Of a stretch of 64,000 nt of DNA, positions 8,950 through 17,452 are shown piece after piece. The position numbers and the translations under genes are program-made. The notes beneath the pieces were generated by a model. It was not told the origin of the DNA. It saw nothing but the letters and a program-made list of their open reading frames with translations, and ran no database searches. The stretch spans positions 124,001 through 188,000 of the forward strand of contig NZ_JOAX01000010.1 of NCBI RefSeq assembly GCF_000720485.1, read 5' to 3'. Within the stretch, counting starts at the first letter, position 1. The number at the start of each line of letters is the position of its first letter. The DNA comes from Streptomyces ochraceiscleroticus. Its GTDB lineage: Bacteria; Actinomycetota; Actinomycetes; Streptomycetales; Streptomycetaceae.

Positions 8950-8960
8950 GCGCCTGACCG

Positions 8961-11372
8961 TCAGCCAGGGGTCCGCCGGCTCACCCACCGCCAGGTGAGC
9001 TCCAGTGCCGCCGCGGCGGCCGCCGCCATCGCGACGGCCGTCCACGGCATTGCCGTACCGACCAGCCTGAGCTGGAAGAACGACTGCAGCCACGGGATCA
9101 CGAGGACGACGAGGAAGCCCGCGCCCATCGCCAGGACCAGGCCGATCCGCCACCAGGTGTAGGGCCGGGCGATGATCGCCAGTACCCAGAGCGCGGTCAG
9201 GAACAGCGTCAGCGTCGCCACGCTGGTCTCGGACCGCAGTGCGCCAGGCCCGGAGTAGTGGCTCCGGGCCAGCAGGTACATCGCGAACGCCGCGGCCCCG
9301 GTGATCAGTCCGGAGGGGATCGCGTACCGCATGACGCGCCTTACGAAGTGCGGGCGCGCCCGTTCCTTGTTGGGCGCCAGGGCCAGGAAGAAGGCCGGTA
9401 CGCCGATCGTCAGCGTGGACAGCAGCGTCAGATGGCGCGGCAGGTACGGGTAGGGGATCTGCCAGCAGGCGACGAGCAGCGCGAGCAGGACGGAGTAGAC
9501 CGTCTTGGTGAGGAAGAGCGTCGCGACGCGGGTGATGTTGCCGATGACGCGGCGGCCCTCGGCGACGACCGCGGGCAGCGCGGCGAAGCTGTTGTCCAGC
9601 AGCACGATCTGGGCGACGGCCCGGGTCGCCTCGGAGCCGGAGCCCATCGCGACGCCGATGTCGGCGTCCTTCAAGGCCAGGACGTCGTTCACGCCGTCGC
9701 CGGTCATCGCGACGTGGTGGCCGCGCGACTGAAGGGCCGTCACCATGGACCGCTTCTGCTGGGGCGTGACCCGGCCGAAGACCGTACCGTCCTCCAGCGC
9801 CCCGGCCAGCGCCTCCGGTTCGGCGGGCAGCCGGCGCGCGTCCACCGGGTGCTGCGCGCCCGGCAGGCCCAGTCCGGCGGCGACCGCGCCGACCGAGACC
9901 GCGTTGTCGCCGGAGAGCACCTTCGTACGGACCCGCTGCTCGGCGAAGTACCGCAGGGTGTCGGGGGCGTCCGCGCGCAGCCGCTGCGCCAGGACGACCA
10001 GCGCGGTGGGCGTGAGGTGCTCGGTCACGGCGGGGTCGGCCGGCTCGCGTTCCGCGCGGGCCAGCAGGAGGACGCGCAGGCCACGGGAGTTGAGGTCGTC
10101 CGTCTCGGCGAACGTGCCGTCGCCGTCCGGGAGCAGCACATCCGGGGCGCCGAGCAGCCAGGTCGAGCTCTCGCCGTCGGGCCCGTTGAGGGACGCGCCG
10201 CTGTACTTGCGGGCGGAGGAGAAGGGCAGCGACTCCGTGCAGCGCCAGCCGTCGTCCGCCGGGTAGGCGTCGATGACCGCCTGCAGCGAGGCGTTCGGCC
10301 GCGGGTCGCACTCGCCGAGCGCGCCGAGCACCTGCCGTACGTACTCCTCGTCGGCGCCGTGCAGCGGCCGCAGCTCGCTGACGTCCATGCCGCCCTCGGT
10401 CAGCGTCCCGGTCTTGTCCAGGCAGACCACGTCCACGCGGGCCAGGCCCTCGATGGCGGGCAGCTCCTGGACCAGGCACTGCCGGCGGCCGAGCCGGATG
10501 ACGCCGATGGCGAAGGCGACCGAGGTGAGCAGCACCAGGCCCTCGGGGATCATCGGGACGATGCCGGCGACCATCCGGCGGACCGCGTCGTCACCGGCCA
10601 TGTTCAGCGTGAACAGGTGGCTGAGGACGAGGCCGACGGCCGTCGGAACCATCATCCAGGTGACGTACTTCAGGATCATGCTGATGCCGCTGCGCAGCTC
10701 GGAGTCGACGAGGGTGAAGCGGGACGCCTCCTCGGCGAGCTGCGCCGCGTAGGCCGCGCGGCCGACCTTCGTGGCGGTGAAGGCGCCGCCGCCCGCGACC
10801 ACGAAGCTGCCGGAGAGCACCGGGTCGCCGGGCCGCTTCAGTACCGGGTCGGCCTCGCCGGTGAGCAGCGACTCGTCGACCTCCAGCCCGTCCGCCTCGG
10901 CCACCTCGCCGTCGACGATGACCTTGTCGCCGGGGCCCAGCTCGATGAGGTCGCCGAGGACGACCTCGGAGGAGTGCACCTCGGTGGCCGTGCCGTCGCG
11001 GCGTACGGTCGGCCGGGACTCGCCGACGACGGCGAGCCGGTCCAGTGTCCGCTTGGCGCGCAGCTCCTGGATGATGCCGATGCCGGTGTTGGCGACGATG
11101 ACGAAGCCGAAGAGGCCGTCCTGGATCGGGCCGATGACCAGGATGACCGCGAAGAGGGCGCCGATGAGGGCGTTGAAGCGGGTGAGGACGTTCGCGCGGA
11201 CGATGTCGGCGGTGGACCGCGAGGACCGTACCGGAACGTCGTTGACCTCGCCGCGGGTCACCCGCTCCGCGACCTCGGCGGCGGTCAGCCCGCCGTGGGC
11301 GCGCGCGGGCGCCGTCGCGGAGTACTCGGTTGCGGACTGTGGGGGCTGTGGGGGCTGCGCCCGTTCCGTCAT
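8961..11372 (-). CDS. Cation-transporting P-type ATPase (CtpE-like)
   Basis: This 803-aa integral membrane protein couples ATP hydrolysis to cation transport. Motifs in order: actuator LLTGEAD (about 170), membrane motif IPEGLVLL (about 275), phosphorylation site CLDKTGTLT, hinge TGDGVNDVLALKDADIG, and four to six C-terminal helices. The PEGL motif and short N-terminus without metal-binding Cys domains resemble mycobacterial CtpE (reported Ca2+ uptake) more than heavy-metal P1B pumps. The start ATG has no Shine-Dalgarno but a TAGCGT hexamer 7 nt upstream, suggesting a leaderless mRNA. Ion specificity is inference. Confidence 0.9.
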   Translation of the reverse strand: MTERAQPPQPPQSATEYSATAPARAHGGLTAAEVAERVTRGEVNDVPVRSSRSTADIVRANVLTRFNALIGALFAVILVIGPIQDGLFGFVIVANTGIGIIQELRAKRTLDRLAVVGESRPTVRRDGTATEVHSSEVVLGDLIELGPGDKVIVDGEVAEADGLEVDESLLTGEADPVLKRPGDPVLSGSFVVAGGGAFTATKVGRAAYAAQLAEEASRFTLVDSELRSGISMILKYVTWMMVPTAVGLVLSHLFTLNMAGDDAVRRMVAGIVPMIPEGLVLLTSVAFAIGVIRLGRRQCLVQELPAIEGLARVDVVCLDKTGTLTEGGMDVSELRPLHGADEEYVRQVLGALGECDPRPNASLQAVIDAYPADDGWRCTESLPFSSARKYSGASLNGPDGESSTWLLGAPDVLLPDGDGTFAETDDLNSRGLRVLLLARAEREPADPAVTEHLTPTALVVLAQRLRADAPDTLRYFAEQRVRTKVLSGDNAVSVGAVAAGLGLPGAQHPVDARRLPAEPEALAGALEDGTVFGRVTPQQKRSMVTALQSRGHHVAMTGDGVNDVLALKDADIGVAMGSGSEATRAVAQIVLLDNSFAALPAVVAEGRRVIGNITRVATLFLTKTVYSVLLALLVACWQIPYPYLPRHLTLLSTLTIGVPAFFLALAPNKERARPHFVRRVMRYAIPSGLITGAAAFAMYLLARSHYSGPGALRSETSVATLTLFLTALWVLAIIARPYTWWRIGLVLAMGAGFLVVLVIPWLQSFFQLRLVGTAMPWTAVAMAAAAAAALELTWRWVSRRTPG

Positions 11373-11413
11373 GCGTCCGACGCTACGGGCCGGACGCCCG
11401 GATCACCCGGCTA

Positions 11414-11692
11414 TCAGGCGTCCGGTGTGGCCGCGGCGGCGGTGCGCTTGGCCGCGTCCCGCTTGATGGCCGCGTCGCGCTTGCGGACGTACCAGACGCC
11501 GAGCAGCCCGAGGAGGCCGCCGGCCAGGCAGGTCCACACCCACCACGTCTGCCCGCGGCCGGCGAACCAGCCGTAGAAGGGGAGCTGCGCCAGGAAGAGG
11601 ACGAACCAGATGACGGTGCCGCCGGTGATGGTGGCGACGACGGGCCCCTCCAGAGGAGCGGGTGCCTCGCGCAGTTCGGACTTCTTCCACAT
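11414..11692 (-). CDS. DUF2530 small membrane protein
   Basis: This 92-aa protein has two predicted membrane helices (TITGGTVIWFVLFLAQLPFY and WWVWTCLAGGLLGLLGVWYV) separated by a short GRG loop. It has a basic cytoplasmic tail (RKRDAAIKRDAAKR) and matches the actinobacterial DUF2530 family. There is no Shine-Dalgarno. A TAAGCT hexamer ends 7 nt before the ATG, so the transcript is probably leaderless. Function unknown. Confidence 0.85.
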   Translation of the reverse strand: MWKKSELREAPAPLEGPVVATITGGTVIWFVLFLAQLPFYGWFAGRGQTWWVWTCLAGGLLGLLGVWYVRKRDAAIKRDAAKRTAAAATPDA

Positions 11693-11699
11693 ACGGGCA

Positions 11700-11705
11700 A
11701 GCTTA
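11700..11705 (-). promoter_or_regulatory. Putative -10 hexamer of a leaderless transcript (DUF2530)
   Basis: TAAGCT on the minus strand, 7 nt before the ATG, with no ribosome-binding site between. No clear -35 was recognised. Confidence 0.45.
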
Positions 11706-11828
11706 CGGCGGCCCGCCGACCACCTGTGTGCGGCACCTCCGCGATCCCCTGCGCCCCAGTCGCCACAAGGGTCTACGCGCGGAGATAGCGATCAACGTTT
11801 TGTTGTTTCATACTGAACCTTTCCGGAT

Positions 11829-11856
11829 CTGACCGGTTTCTGTCGTCTGATAGAAC
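11829..11856 (+). promoter_or_regulatory. Possible promoter of the purine permease
   Basis: CTGACC (11829-11834), a 16-bp spacer and TAGAAC (11851-11856) lie in a locally AT-rich stretch. The match to consensus is moderate. Confidence 0.3.
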
Positions 11857-11934
11857 AAAGCTGATCCGATCGTTGTGTGGTCCGACCCCGGGCCGCCGCG
11901 CCCCACCAGGCCCGTACACCTGAGGTCCTCACCG

Positions 11935-13407
11935 ATGCCCACCCCGGCCCCCACCCAGGCCGACGCCGATTCCCCGTCCGGCGCCACGCCCGAGCCCAAG
12001 AACGGTCTCGACCGGTTCTTCCAGATCTCCGCACGCCGCTCCACGGTCTCCCGTGAGGTGCGCGGCGGCCTGGCCACCTTCTTCGCGATGGCCTACATCG
12101 TGATCCTGAACCCGATCATCCTGGCCGGCGGCCAGGACATGCACGGGCACCACCTGGACAACGCCCAGCTCGTCACGGCCACCGCCCTGATGGCGGGCCT
12201 GACCACCGTCCTGATGGGCGTCATCGGCAACGTCCCGATCGCGCTCGCCGCCGGCCTCGGCATCAACGCGCTGGTCTCGCTCCAGCTCGCGCCCAAGATG
12301 ACCTGGCCGGACGCGATGGGCATGGTCGTCTGGGCCGGCATCGTGCTGATGATCCTGGTCGCCTCGGGCCTGCGGCAGCGCGTCATGGACGCCATCCCCA
12401 ACGGGCTGCGGCGCGCGATCGCGATCGGTATCGGCCTGTTCATCACCATGATCGGCCTGGTCGACTCCGGCTTCGTCTCGCGCAACCCGGACTCCGCGCA
12501 CACCACCGTGCCGCTCGGCCTCGGCACCGGCGGCCAGCTCCAGGGCTGGCCGGTGCTGGTCTTCGTCCTCGGCCTGGCGCTGATGTTCATCCTGACCGTC
12601 CGGAAGACCAAGGGCGCGATCCTCATCGGGATCGTCGCCATGACCGTCGTCGCGATCATCATCAACACCATCGCGGGCCTGCCGGACAGCGCCTGGGGCC
12701 TGGCCGTGCCGAAGATCCCGGACGCGATCGTCGGCACCCCGGACTTCTCCCTGGTCGGTCAGATCAGCCTCTTCGGCGGCTTCCAGAAGGTCGGCCTGCT
12801 GACCGGCTGCCTCTTCGTCTTCACCGTGCTGCTCTCCGGCTTCTTCGATGCGATGGGCACGATCATCGGCGTCGGCGAGGAGAGCGGGCTGGCCGACGAG
12901 AACGGCCAGCTCCCGCGCATGGGCCGGATCCTGATGATGGACGGCATCGGCGTCGCGGGCGGCGGCCTCGGCTCCTGCTCGGCCAACACTTGCTTTGTTG
13001 AATCCACGGCGGGTGTCGGCGAGGGCGCCCGTACGGGCCTGGCGAACGTGGTCACCGGCGGGCTCTTCCTGCTCACGCTGGTCGTCACCCCGCTCGCCAC
13101 GGTCGTGCCGTCGCAGGCCGCGACCCCGGCCCTGGTCGTCGTCGGCTTCCTGATCATGGCGTCGAACGTCCGCGAGATCGACTGGAGCGACGCCACCGTC
13201 GGCATCCCGGCGTTCCTGACGATCGTCTCGATGCCCTTCACCTACAGCATCACCAACGGCATCGGCATCGGCGTCCTCGCCTTCATCCTGCTGCGGACCG
13301 CGACCGGCCGCTTCAAGGAGATCCCCTGGCTGCTGGACGTCGTCGGCCTCTGCTTCCTGGTGTACTTCCTGCTCAACCCGATCGAGCAGGCGCTGGGCCT
13401 GAAGTAG
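11935..13407 (+). CDS. NCS2 family purine permease (AzgA type)
   Basis: The protein has 490 aa from ATG 11935 (GAGG 9 bp upstream); an in-frame ATG at 11875 has no site. It has a hydrophilic N-terminus and then about 12-14 helices. The AzgA-subgroup motif (VGEESGLADENGQLPRMGR, then SCSANTCFVESTAGVGEGAR) is clear. The N-terminal FFAMAYIVILNPIILAGG is also family-typical. AzgA transporters import adenine/guanine/hypoxanthine with protons. Whether it salvages hypoxanthine released by MqnB nearby is speculative. A weak promoter (CTGACC at 11829, TAGAAC at 11851, 16-bp spacer) lies upstream. Confidence 0.9.
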   Translation: MPTPAPTQADADSPSGATPEPKNGLDRFFQISARRSTVSREVRGGLATFFAMAYIVILNPIILAGGQDMHGHHLDNAQLVTATALMAGLTTVLMGVIGNVPIALAAGLGINALVSLQLAPKMTWPDAMGMVVWAGIVLMILVASGLRQRVMDAIPNGLRRAIAIGIGLFITMIGLVDSGFVSRNPDSAHTTVPLGLGTGGQLQGWPVLVFVLGLALMFILTVRKTKGAILIGIVAMTVVAIIINTIAGLPDSAWGLAVPKIPDAIVGTPDFSLVGQISLFGGFQKVGLLTGCLFVFTVLLSGFFDAMGTIIGVGEESGLADENGQLPRMGRILMMDGIGVAGGGLGSCSANTCFVESTAGVGEGARTGLANVVTGGLFLLTLVVTPLATVVPSQAATPALVVVGFLIMASNVREIDWSDATVGIPAFLTIVSMPFTYSITNGIGIGVLAFILLRTATGRFKEIPWLLDVVGLCFLVYFLLNPIEQALGLK

Positions 13408-13422
13408 CGGCCGGAGGTTCCG

Positions 13423-13611
13423 TCATATCGGCGGAGCCGCATAGAAACGTTCCGTCTCCTCGACCGACGTCGCGAAGCGTTCGTCGAAGTCCTCGCGCAT
13501 GAGCGTCCGGATCACGTAATCCTGGACGCTCATGCCGCGTTTGGCCGCGTGCCGTCCGATGCGCTCCAGAAGCTCACCGTCGATGCGCAGGCTGAGCACT
13601 CTCGATCCCAT
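13423..13611 (-). CDS. Ribbon-helix-helix (CopG/Arc-like) protein
   Basis: This 62-aa protein has an N-terminal beta strand (RVLSLRIDGEL) followed by two helices (LLERIGRHAAKRG and SVQDYVIRTLMRED), the layout of an RHH dimeric DNA-binding domain. A short acidic tail (VEETERFYAAPPI) follows. GAGGAG lies about 10 bp before the ATG. It resembles the antitoxin type, but no toxin gene is adjacent, so it is probably a stand-alone regulator. It converges with the permease gene. Confidence 0.75.
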   Translation of the reverse strand: MGSRVLSLRIDGELLERIGRHAAKRGMSVQDYVIRTLMREDFDERFATSVEETERFYAAPPI

Positions 13612-13705
13612 GCGGTCAACGCTCCTCGCAGGAGCGGCCCCACGGTGTCACTTTCCGGAAACAGCTCACTCGTTTGGGTGATGAGTGGCTGATGCAGGAA
13701 GACCG

Positions 13706-13733
13706 GTGACTCTCGACTTTCTTTAGTTAGGGT
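13706..13733 (+). promoter_or_regulatory. Putative MarR-gene promoter
   Basis: GTGACT (13706-13711), a 16-bp spacer and TAGGGT (13728-13733). The -10 hexamer lies inside the palindromic operator, and the predicted start (about 13740) leaves a leader of only about 14 nt with no Shine-Dalgarno. Confidence 0.5.
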
Positions 13734-13749
13734 AATGAGTTACGCTAAC
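13726..13749. promoter_or_regulatory. MarR-type palindromic operator
   Basis: GTTAGGGTAA, a 4-bp TGAG spacer and TTACGCTAAC form 10-bp arms with a single mismatch. The site ends 4 bp before the regulator's ATG and covers its probable -10 box, so autorepression by the MarR protein is the simplest reading. Confidence 0.72.
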
Positions 13750-13753
13750 AAAC

Positions 13754-14191
13754 ATGCCGGAACTGTCCCTCGGTGACGACGCTGCCGCCGTGAACGCGCT
13801 GCGGTCCGCCGTCATGCGCCTCTCCCGCCGGATCAAGCACCAGCGGGTCGATGAATCGCTCAGCCCCACCGAAATGTCGGTGCTGGGCACCCTCGCGCGC
13901 TGCGGCACCGCCACCCCCGGTGAGCTGGCCCGCAAGGAGCACGTCCAGCCGCCGTCGATGACCCGCATCGTGGCGATGCTCGAAGCCAAGGGACTGGTCC
14001 GGCTGGAGCCGCACCCCGACGACCGGCGCCAGAAGGTCGTCACGCAGACCGAGCAGGCGGAGGCGATGCTCGACGAGAGCCGCCGCCGGCGCAACGTCTG
14101 GCTGACCGAGCTGGTCTCCGGCCTGGACGAGGACGAGTGGGCCACGCTGCGGGCCGCCGCGCCCGTACTGGAAAAGCTCGCGCACCTGTAG
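13754..14191 (+). CDS. MarR family transcriptional regulator
   Basis: This 145-aa winged-helix protein has the MarR core: LSPTEMSVLGTLARCGTATPGELA, recognition helix VQPPSMTRIVAMLEAKGLV and wing RLEPHPDDRRQKVVTQTEQ. It is followed 116 bp later by an MFS transporter on the same strand, a usual MarR/efflux pairing. A near-perfect palindrome overlies its promoter, implying autoregulation and probably control of the transporter. The ligand is unknown. Confidence 0.92.
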   Translation: MPELSLGDDAAAVNALRSAVMRLSRRIKHQRVDESLSPTEMSVLGTLARCGTATPGELARKEHVQPPSMTRIVAMLEAKGLVRLEPHPDDRRQKVVTQTEQAEAMLDESRRRRNVWLTELVSGLDEDEWATLRAAAPVLEKLAHL

Positions 14192-14307
14192 CGCTTGTAG
14201 CCGCGCGCGTACGTACAGCGCGCGGCGAGCCGCCGATCCGGGGAGCGGACCACCGATGCCGAAGCCACCGACGCACAGCAACCGACCGCCGAGGAGGCGA
14301 ACCCACT

Positions 14308-15723
14308 TTGAGTACGGGATCCGGAGCAGACTCCGCCCCCGCACCTGATCACGACAACGACGCGACCGGCGCGACCCACGCCGCCCCCGCGCCCCAGGCG
14401 CATGCCGCCGCGGCTGCCGCCAAGCCGCGCAAGGGCACCTTCAGCTCGCTGCGCATCCGCAACTACCGTCTCTTCGCGACCGGCCAGGTCGTCTCCAACA
14501 CCGGCACCTGGATGCAGCGGATCGCCCAGGACTGGCTGGTACTGAGCCTGACCGGCTCCTCCGCCGCCGTCGGCATCACCACCGCCCTGCAGTTCCTCCC
14601 GATGCTGCTCTTCGGGCTGTACGGCGGTGTCATCGCCGACCGGCTGCCCAAGCGCAAGCTGCTCCTGCTCACCCAGTCCGCGATGGGCCTCACGGGACTC
14701 GCCCTCGCGGTACTGACCCTCACCGGACAGGTGCAGGTCTGGCACGTCTATCTCGTCGCCTTCCTGCTCGGCCTCGTCACGGTCGTCGACAATCCGGCGC
14801 GGCAGTCCTTCGTCTCCGAGATGGTCGGCCCCGACGACATACGGAACGCCGTCAGCCTGAACTCCGCGAACTTTCAGTCGGCCCGCCTGGTCGGCCCCGC
14901 CGTCGCCGGCGTGCTGATCACCGCCGTCGGCAGCGGCTGGGCCTTCATGCTCAACGGCCTGTCCTTCATCGCGCCGATCGTCGGCCTGCTCATGATGCGC
15001 CCCTCGGAACTGCACCAGGGCAAGGTCGTGCCGCGTGGCAAGGGCCAGCTCCGCGAGGGCCTGCGGTACGTGGCGGGCCGCCCCGACCTGATCTGGCCCA
15101 TCGTGCTGGTCGGCTTCATCGGCACCTTCGGCTTCAACTTCCCGATCTGGCTGACCGCCTTCGTGGACAAGGTCTACGACTCGGGCGCCGGCACGTACGG
15201 CCTGCTCAACACGCTGATGGCGGCCGGTTCGCTGGCCGGCGCGCTGCTCGCCGCCCGGCGCGGCACGTCCCGCCTCCGGCTGCTGGTGGGCGCCGCCCTC
15301 GTCTTCGGCGTCCTGGAGATCGCGGCCTCGCTCGCCCCCACGTTCTGGCTGTACGCGGTGCTCCTGGTCCCGATCGGCATGTGCGGCCTGACGATCAACG
15401 TCACCGCGAATTCCAGCGTCCAGCTCGCGACCGACCCCGCGATGCGCGGCCGCGTGATGAGCCTGTTCATGATGGTCTTCATGGGCGGCACCCCGCTCGG
15501 CGCCCCGCTGGTCGGCTGGATCACCGACGCGTACGGCGCGCGTATCGGCTTCCTCTCGGGCGGAGCGATTTCCGCGCTTGCGGCGGTCGGCGTCGGCCTC
15601 TTCCTGGCCCGCGCGGGTGGCTTGCGCCTGAAGATCGATCTCCGGCGCGGTCACCGCCACCTCGCGTTCGTCCCCCGCGAGGGGGCCGGCGCCCGGCGGG
15701 ACCGGGTCACTGCGGCGGCGTGA
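14308..15723 (+). CDS. MFS transporter (efflux type)
   Basis: The best start is TTG 14308, with GAGGAGG 10 bp upstream, giving 471 aa. A longer frame from 14137 would overlap marR. After about 50 hydrophilic residues come 12 predicted helices. Family landmarks are FRNY-like LRIRNYRLFATGQVVSNTGTW, the loop ADRLPKRKLLLLTQ and DNPARQSFVSEMVG, which place it in the enterobactin-exporter-like MFS group. It lies downstream of marR, suggesting MarR-controlled export. Substrate unknown. The C-terminal tail is basic. Confidence 0.9.
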   Translation: MSTGSGADSAPAPDHDNDATGATHAAPAPQAHAAAAAAKPRKGTFSSLRIRNYRLFATGQVVSNTGTWMQRIAQDWLVLSLTGSSAAVGITTALQFLPMLLFGLYGGVIADRLPKRKLLLLTQSAMGLTGLALAVLTLTGQVQVWHVYLVAFLLGLVTVVDNPARQSFVSEMVGPDDIRNAVSLNSANFQSARLVGPAVAGVLITAVGSGWAFMLNGLSFIAPIVGLLMMRPSELHQGKVVPRGKGQLREGLRYVAGRPDLIWPIVLVGFIGTFGFNFPIWLTAFVDKVYDSGAGTYGLLNTLMAAGSLAGALLAARRGTSRLRLLVGAALVFGVLEIAASLAPTFWLYAVLLVPIGMCGLTINVTANSSVQLATDPAMRGRVMSLFMMVFMGGTPLGAPLVGWITDAYGARIGFLSGGAISALAAVGVGLFLARAGGLRLKIDLRRGHRHLAFVPREGAGARRDRVTAAA

Positions 15724-15749
15724 CCGTCTGCGGCGCCGCGTGGGCCGAT

Positions 15750-15793
15750 CGCGCAGTTCCCCGCGCCCCTGAAGGGGCGCGGGGAACTGCGCG
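15750..15793. terminator. Long palindromic terminator of the common Streptomyces type
   Basis: A 21-bp perfect stem (15750-15770 with 15773-15793; arm contains GCAGTTCCCCGCGCCCCT) with a 2-nt loop. From memory this palindrome recurs in intergenic regions of many Streptomyces genomes, so it is both a terminator and a dispersed repeat. Confidence 0.88.
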
Positions 15794-15831
15794 AGCAACC
15801 ACGACGTGTCCGCACACGCGAAAATGACCGC

Positions 15832-16410
15832 ATGAGACTCTTCGCAGCGGTCCTGCCGCCACCCGCGGCGATCGACGACCTCGCCGCCGAGCTGGCCGCA
15901 GTGCGTCGGCTTCCCGAAGCGGAGCGCCTCCGCTGGACCGGTCACGACGGCTGGCACTTCACGCTCGCCTTCTACGGTGAGGTCGCCGAGGAGCTGCTTC
16001 CCGAGCTGCACACCCGGCTGGCCCGTGCGGCCCACCGGCACCCCCCGTTTCCGCTCCGCATCAGCGGCGGCGGCCGGTTCGATCACAAGGTGCTGTGGGC
16101 GGGCGCGGCCGGTGGTCGCGAGGCGATGCGGCACCTCGCGGATTCAACGGGGGCCGCGGCGCGCCGGGCCGGCGTGGACATGGACGAGCACCGCCGCTAC
16201 ACCCCGCACCTGACGCTGGCCCGCCACCGGGGCGACGACCGCGTGGACCTCGTGCCCTTCGTGGACGCGCTCGCGGAGTACGAGAGCGCGGAGTGGGAGG
16301 TGGCGGAGCTGGCCCTGGTACGCAGCAACCTCCCCACCTCCGGCGTCCCCGGGGAACAGCCCCGGTACGAGAAAGTGGCGAGCTGGCCCCTGGGCCACGC
16401 CGGGCGCTGA
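15832..16410 (+). CDS. thpR: RNA 2',3'-cyclic phosphodiesterase (2H family)
   Basis: This 192-aa protein carries the two HxTx motifs of the 2H phosphoesterases, HFTL (about residue 43) and HLTL (about residue 126). It also has the N-terminal MRLFAAVLPP strand typical of ThpR/LigT, which opens 2',3'-cyclic phosphates on RNA. Length matches the family. No Shine-Dalgarno is visible; GAAAAT ends 6 nt before the ATG, consistent with a leaderless transcript starting just past the upstream palindromic terminator. Confidence 0.92.
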   Translation: MRLFAAVLPPPAAIDDLAAELAAVRRLPEAERLRWTGHDGWHFTLAFYGEVAEELLPELHTRLARAAHRHPPFPLRISGGGRFDHKVLWAGAAGGREAMRHLADSTGAAARRAGVDMDEHRRYTPHLTLARHRGDDRVDLVPFVDALAEYESAEWEVAELALVRSNLPTSGVPGEQPRYEKVASWPLGHAGR

Positions 16411-16483
16411 CCGTGGTGGGCTACTGAGACCGGTACGGACGGAGTACTCCGGTACTGGCTGCGGGCCCGTCCGGCCGTCCGGT

Positions 16484-16489
16484 TACGCT
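16484..16489 (+). promoter_or_regulatory. Putative -10 hexamer for a leaderless small ORF
   Basis: TACGCT with 6 nt to the GTG at 16496. No convincing -35. Confidence 0.35.
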
Positions 16490-16495
16490 CAAAGG

Positions 16496-16582
16496 GTGGA
16501 TCCCAAGACCCGTAACCGGATCATGTCCGGCCTGCTCGCCGTGCTGCTGATCGTCGTCATCGTGGCGGCCGCCCTGCAGTGA
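16496..16582 (+). CDS. 28-residue single-pass membrane peptide
   Basis: GTG start, then a basic N-terminus (DPKTRNR) and one hydrophobic helix of about 17 residues (SGLLAVLLIVVIVAAAL). The charge pattern predicts N-in orientation. Similar tiny N-terminal DPKTRNRI membrane peptides occur in other streptomycetes as far as I recall. It overlaps the 3' end of the convergent lyase gene by 26 bp. No Shine-Dalgarno at normal spacing, so translation may be leaderless. Function unknown. Confidence 0.6.
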   Translation: MDPKTRNRIMSGLLAVLLIVVIVAAALQ

Positions 16583-17393
16583 CGTGCGCCAGGGACAGCA
16601 GTGCGCGTGCCCATTGCAGGCGTGGCAGGTCGATCATTTGTCCGTCCACCTGGACAGCCGCCCCCTTGGCGTCGTCGGCGGCTTGAAGCACCCGTCGGGC
16701 CCACTGGACCTCTGCGGAGGACGGCTGCCAGGCGCGGTGCACCGTGGTGATCTGCCGCGGGTGGACGCACAATCTGCCGCCGAAGCCGAGGGCCCGGCTG
16801 CGCCGAGATGAGGCGGCAAGGCCCTGCTCGTCGTCAATCTGTGCGTGTACGCCGTCCAGCGGTGCCGGCAGCCCGGCCGCTCGTGACGCATTCACCAAGG
16901 CAGAGCGGGCCCAGGCCAGCTCCGGTTCCTCGGGGGAGGAGGCGATGACGCCGGTATCGAGGGCGTAGTCGATGCTGCCGAACAGGAGCCGGCTCACCCC
17001 GGGGACGTCGGCGATCGCCGCCACCTCGCGCAGTCCGAGCGCGCTCTCCACCAGCGCCAGCAGCGGCACTCCTGCCGGCAACCGATGGATCACCGAAGCC
17101 ACCTGCCGCGCCGTCGAGCTCTTGGGCAGCACCACTCCGCGCAGCCTCCCGGCCTTGGCGAGCGCTGCGATGTCATCGGCGTGCCAGGGGGTGTCCGTGG
17201 CATTGACGCGGACAAAGCCGTGGTGTTCCGCCAGCCACGCCACTGCCTCCTTGCGTGCCTGCACTTTGGCGTCCGGGGCCACGGCGTCCTCCAGATCGAT
17301 CAGGACGCCGTCCGCTCCGCTGGCCGCTGCCTTCGCGAAGCGCTCCGGCCGGTCGCCCGGGACGAAGAGCAAGGTGCGGGCCTCGCACTGCAT
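16557..17393 (-). CDS. CitE-like CoA-ester lyase (probable citramalyl-CoA lyase)
   Basis: This 278-aa HpcH/HpaI-type TIM barrel has an N-terminal LLFVPGDRPERFAKAAASGA, the acidic Mg site LIDLEDAV, RVNATDTPW, and the metal-ligand Glu strand LLALVESALGL. It resembles stand-alone CitE proteins cleaving (S)-citramalyl-CoA or malyl-CoA to acetyl-CoA plus pyruvate or glyoxylate. AAAGGAA precedes the ATG. It is the last gene of the minus-strand operon after the CoA-transferase and MatC permease; with the nearby MaoC hydratase this favours citramalyl-CoA as substrate. The exact substrate is inferred from context. Confidence 0.85.
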   Translation of the reverse strand: MQCEARTLLFVPGDRPERFAKAAASGADGVLIDLEDAVAPDAKVQARKEAVAWLAEHHGFVRVNATDTPWHADDIAALAKAGRLRGVVLPKSSTARQVASVIHRLPAGVPLLALVESALGLREVAAIADVPGVSRLLFGSIDYALDTGVIASSPEEPELAWARSALVNASRAAGLPAPLDGVHAQIDDEQGLAASSRRSRALGFGGRLCVHPRQITTVHRAWQPSSAEVQWARRVLQAADDAKGAAVQVDGQMIDLPRLQWARALLSLAHVTAGRPPR

Positions 17394-17452
17394 CGCGGTT
17401 CCTTTCGTCCGAGAGGTCATATGGCTGACCCGGGAGGTCATCATTCGGGAGG

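Noticed and set aside
4525..10479. Minus-strand open frame of 1984 codons across the DUF3027 and sacsin-like genes
   Set aside because: Low-complexity Arg/Ala/Gly/Pro-rich translation opposite two well-supported genes; a typical artefact of high-GC DNA.
11790..11934. Purine riboswitch before the purine permease
   Set aside because: The region is AT-richer but I could not assemble the conserved three-way junction or its loop motifs.
13723..16134. Minus-strand frame of 803 codons opposite marR, the MFS gene and thpR
   Set aside because: Composition of an antisense shadow, and all three sense genes have family motifs.
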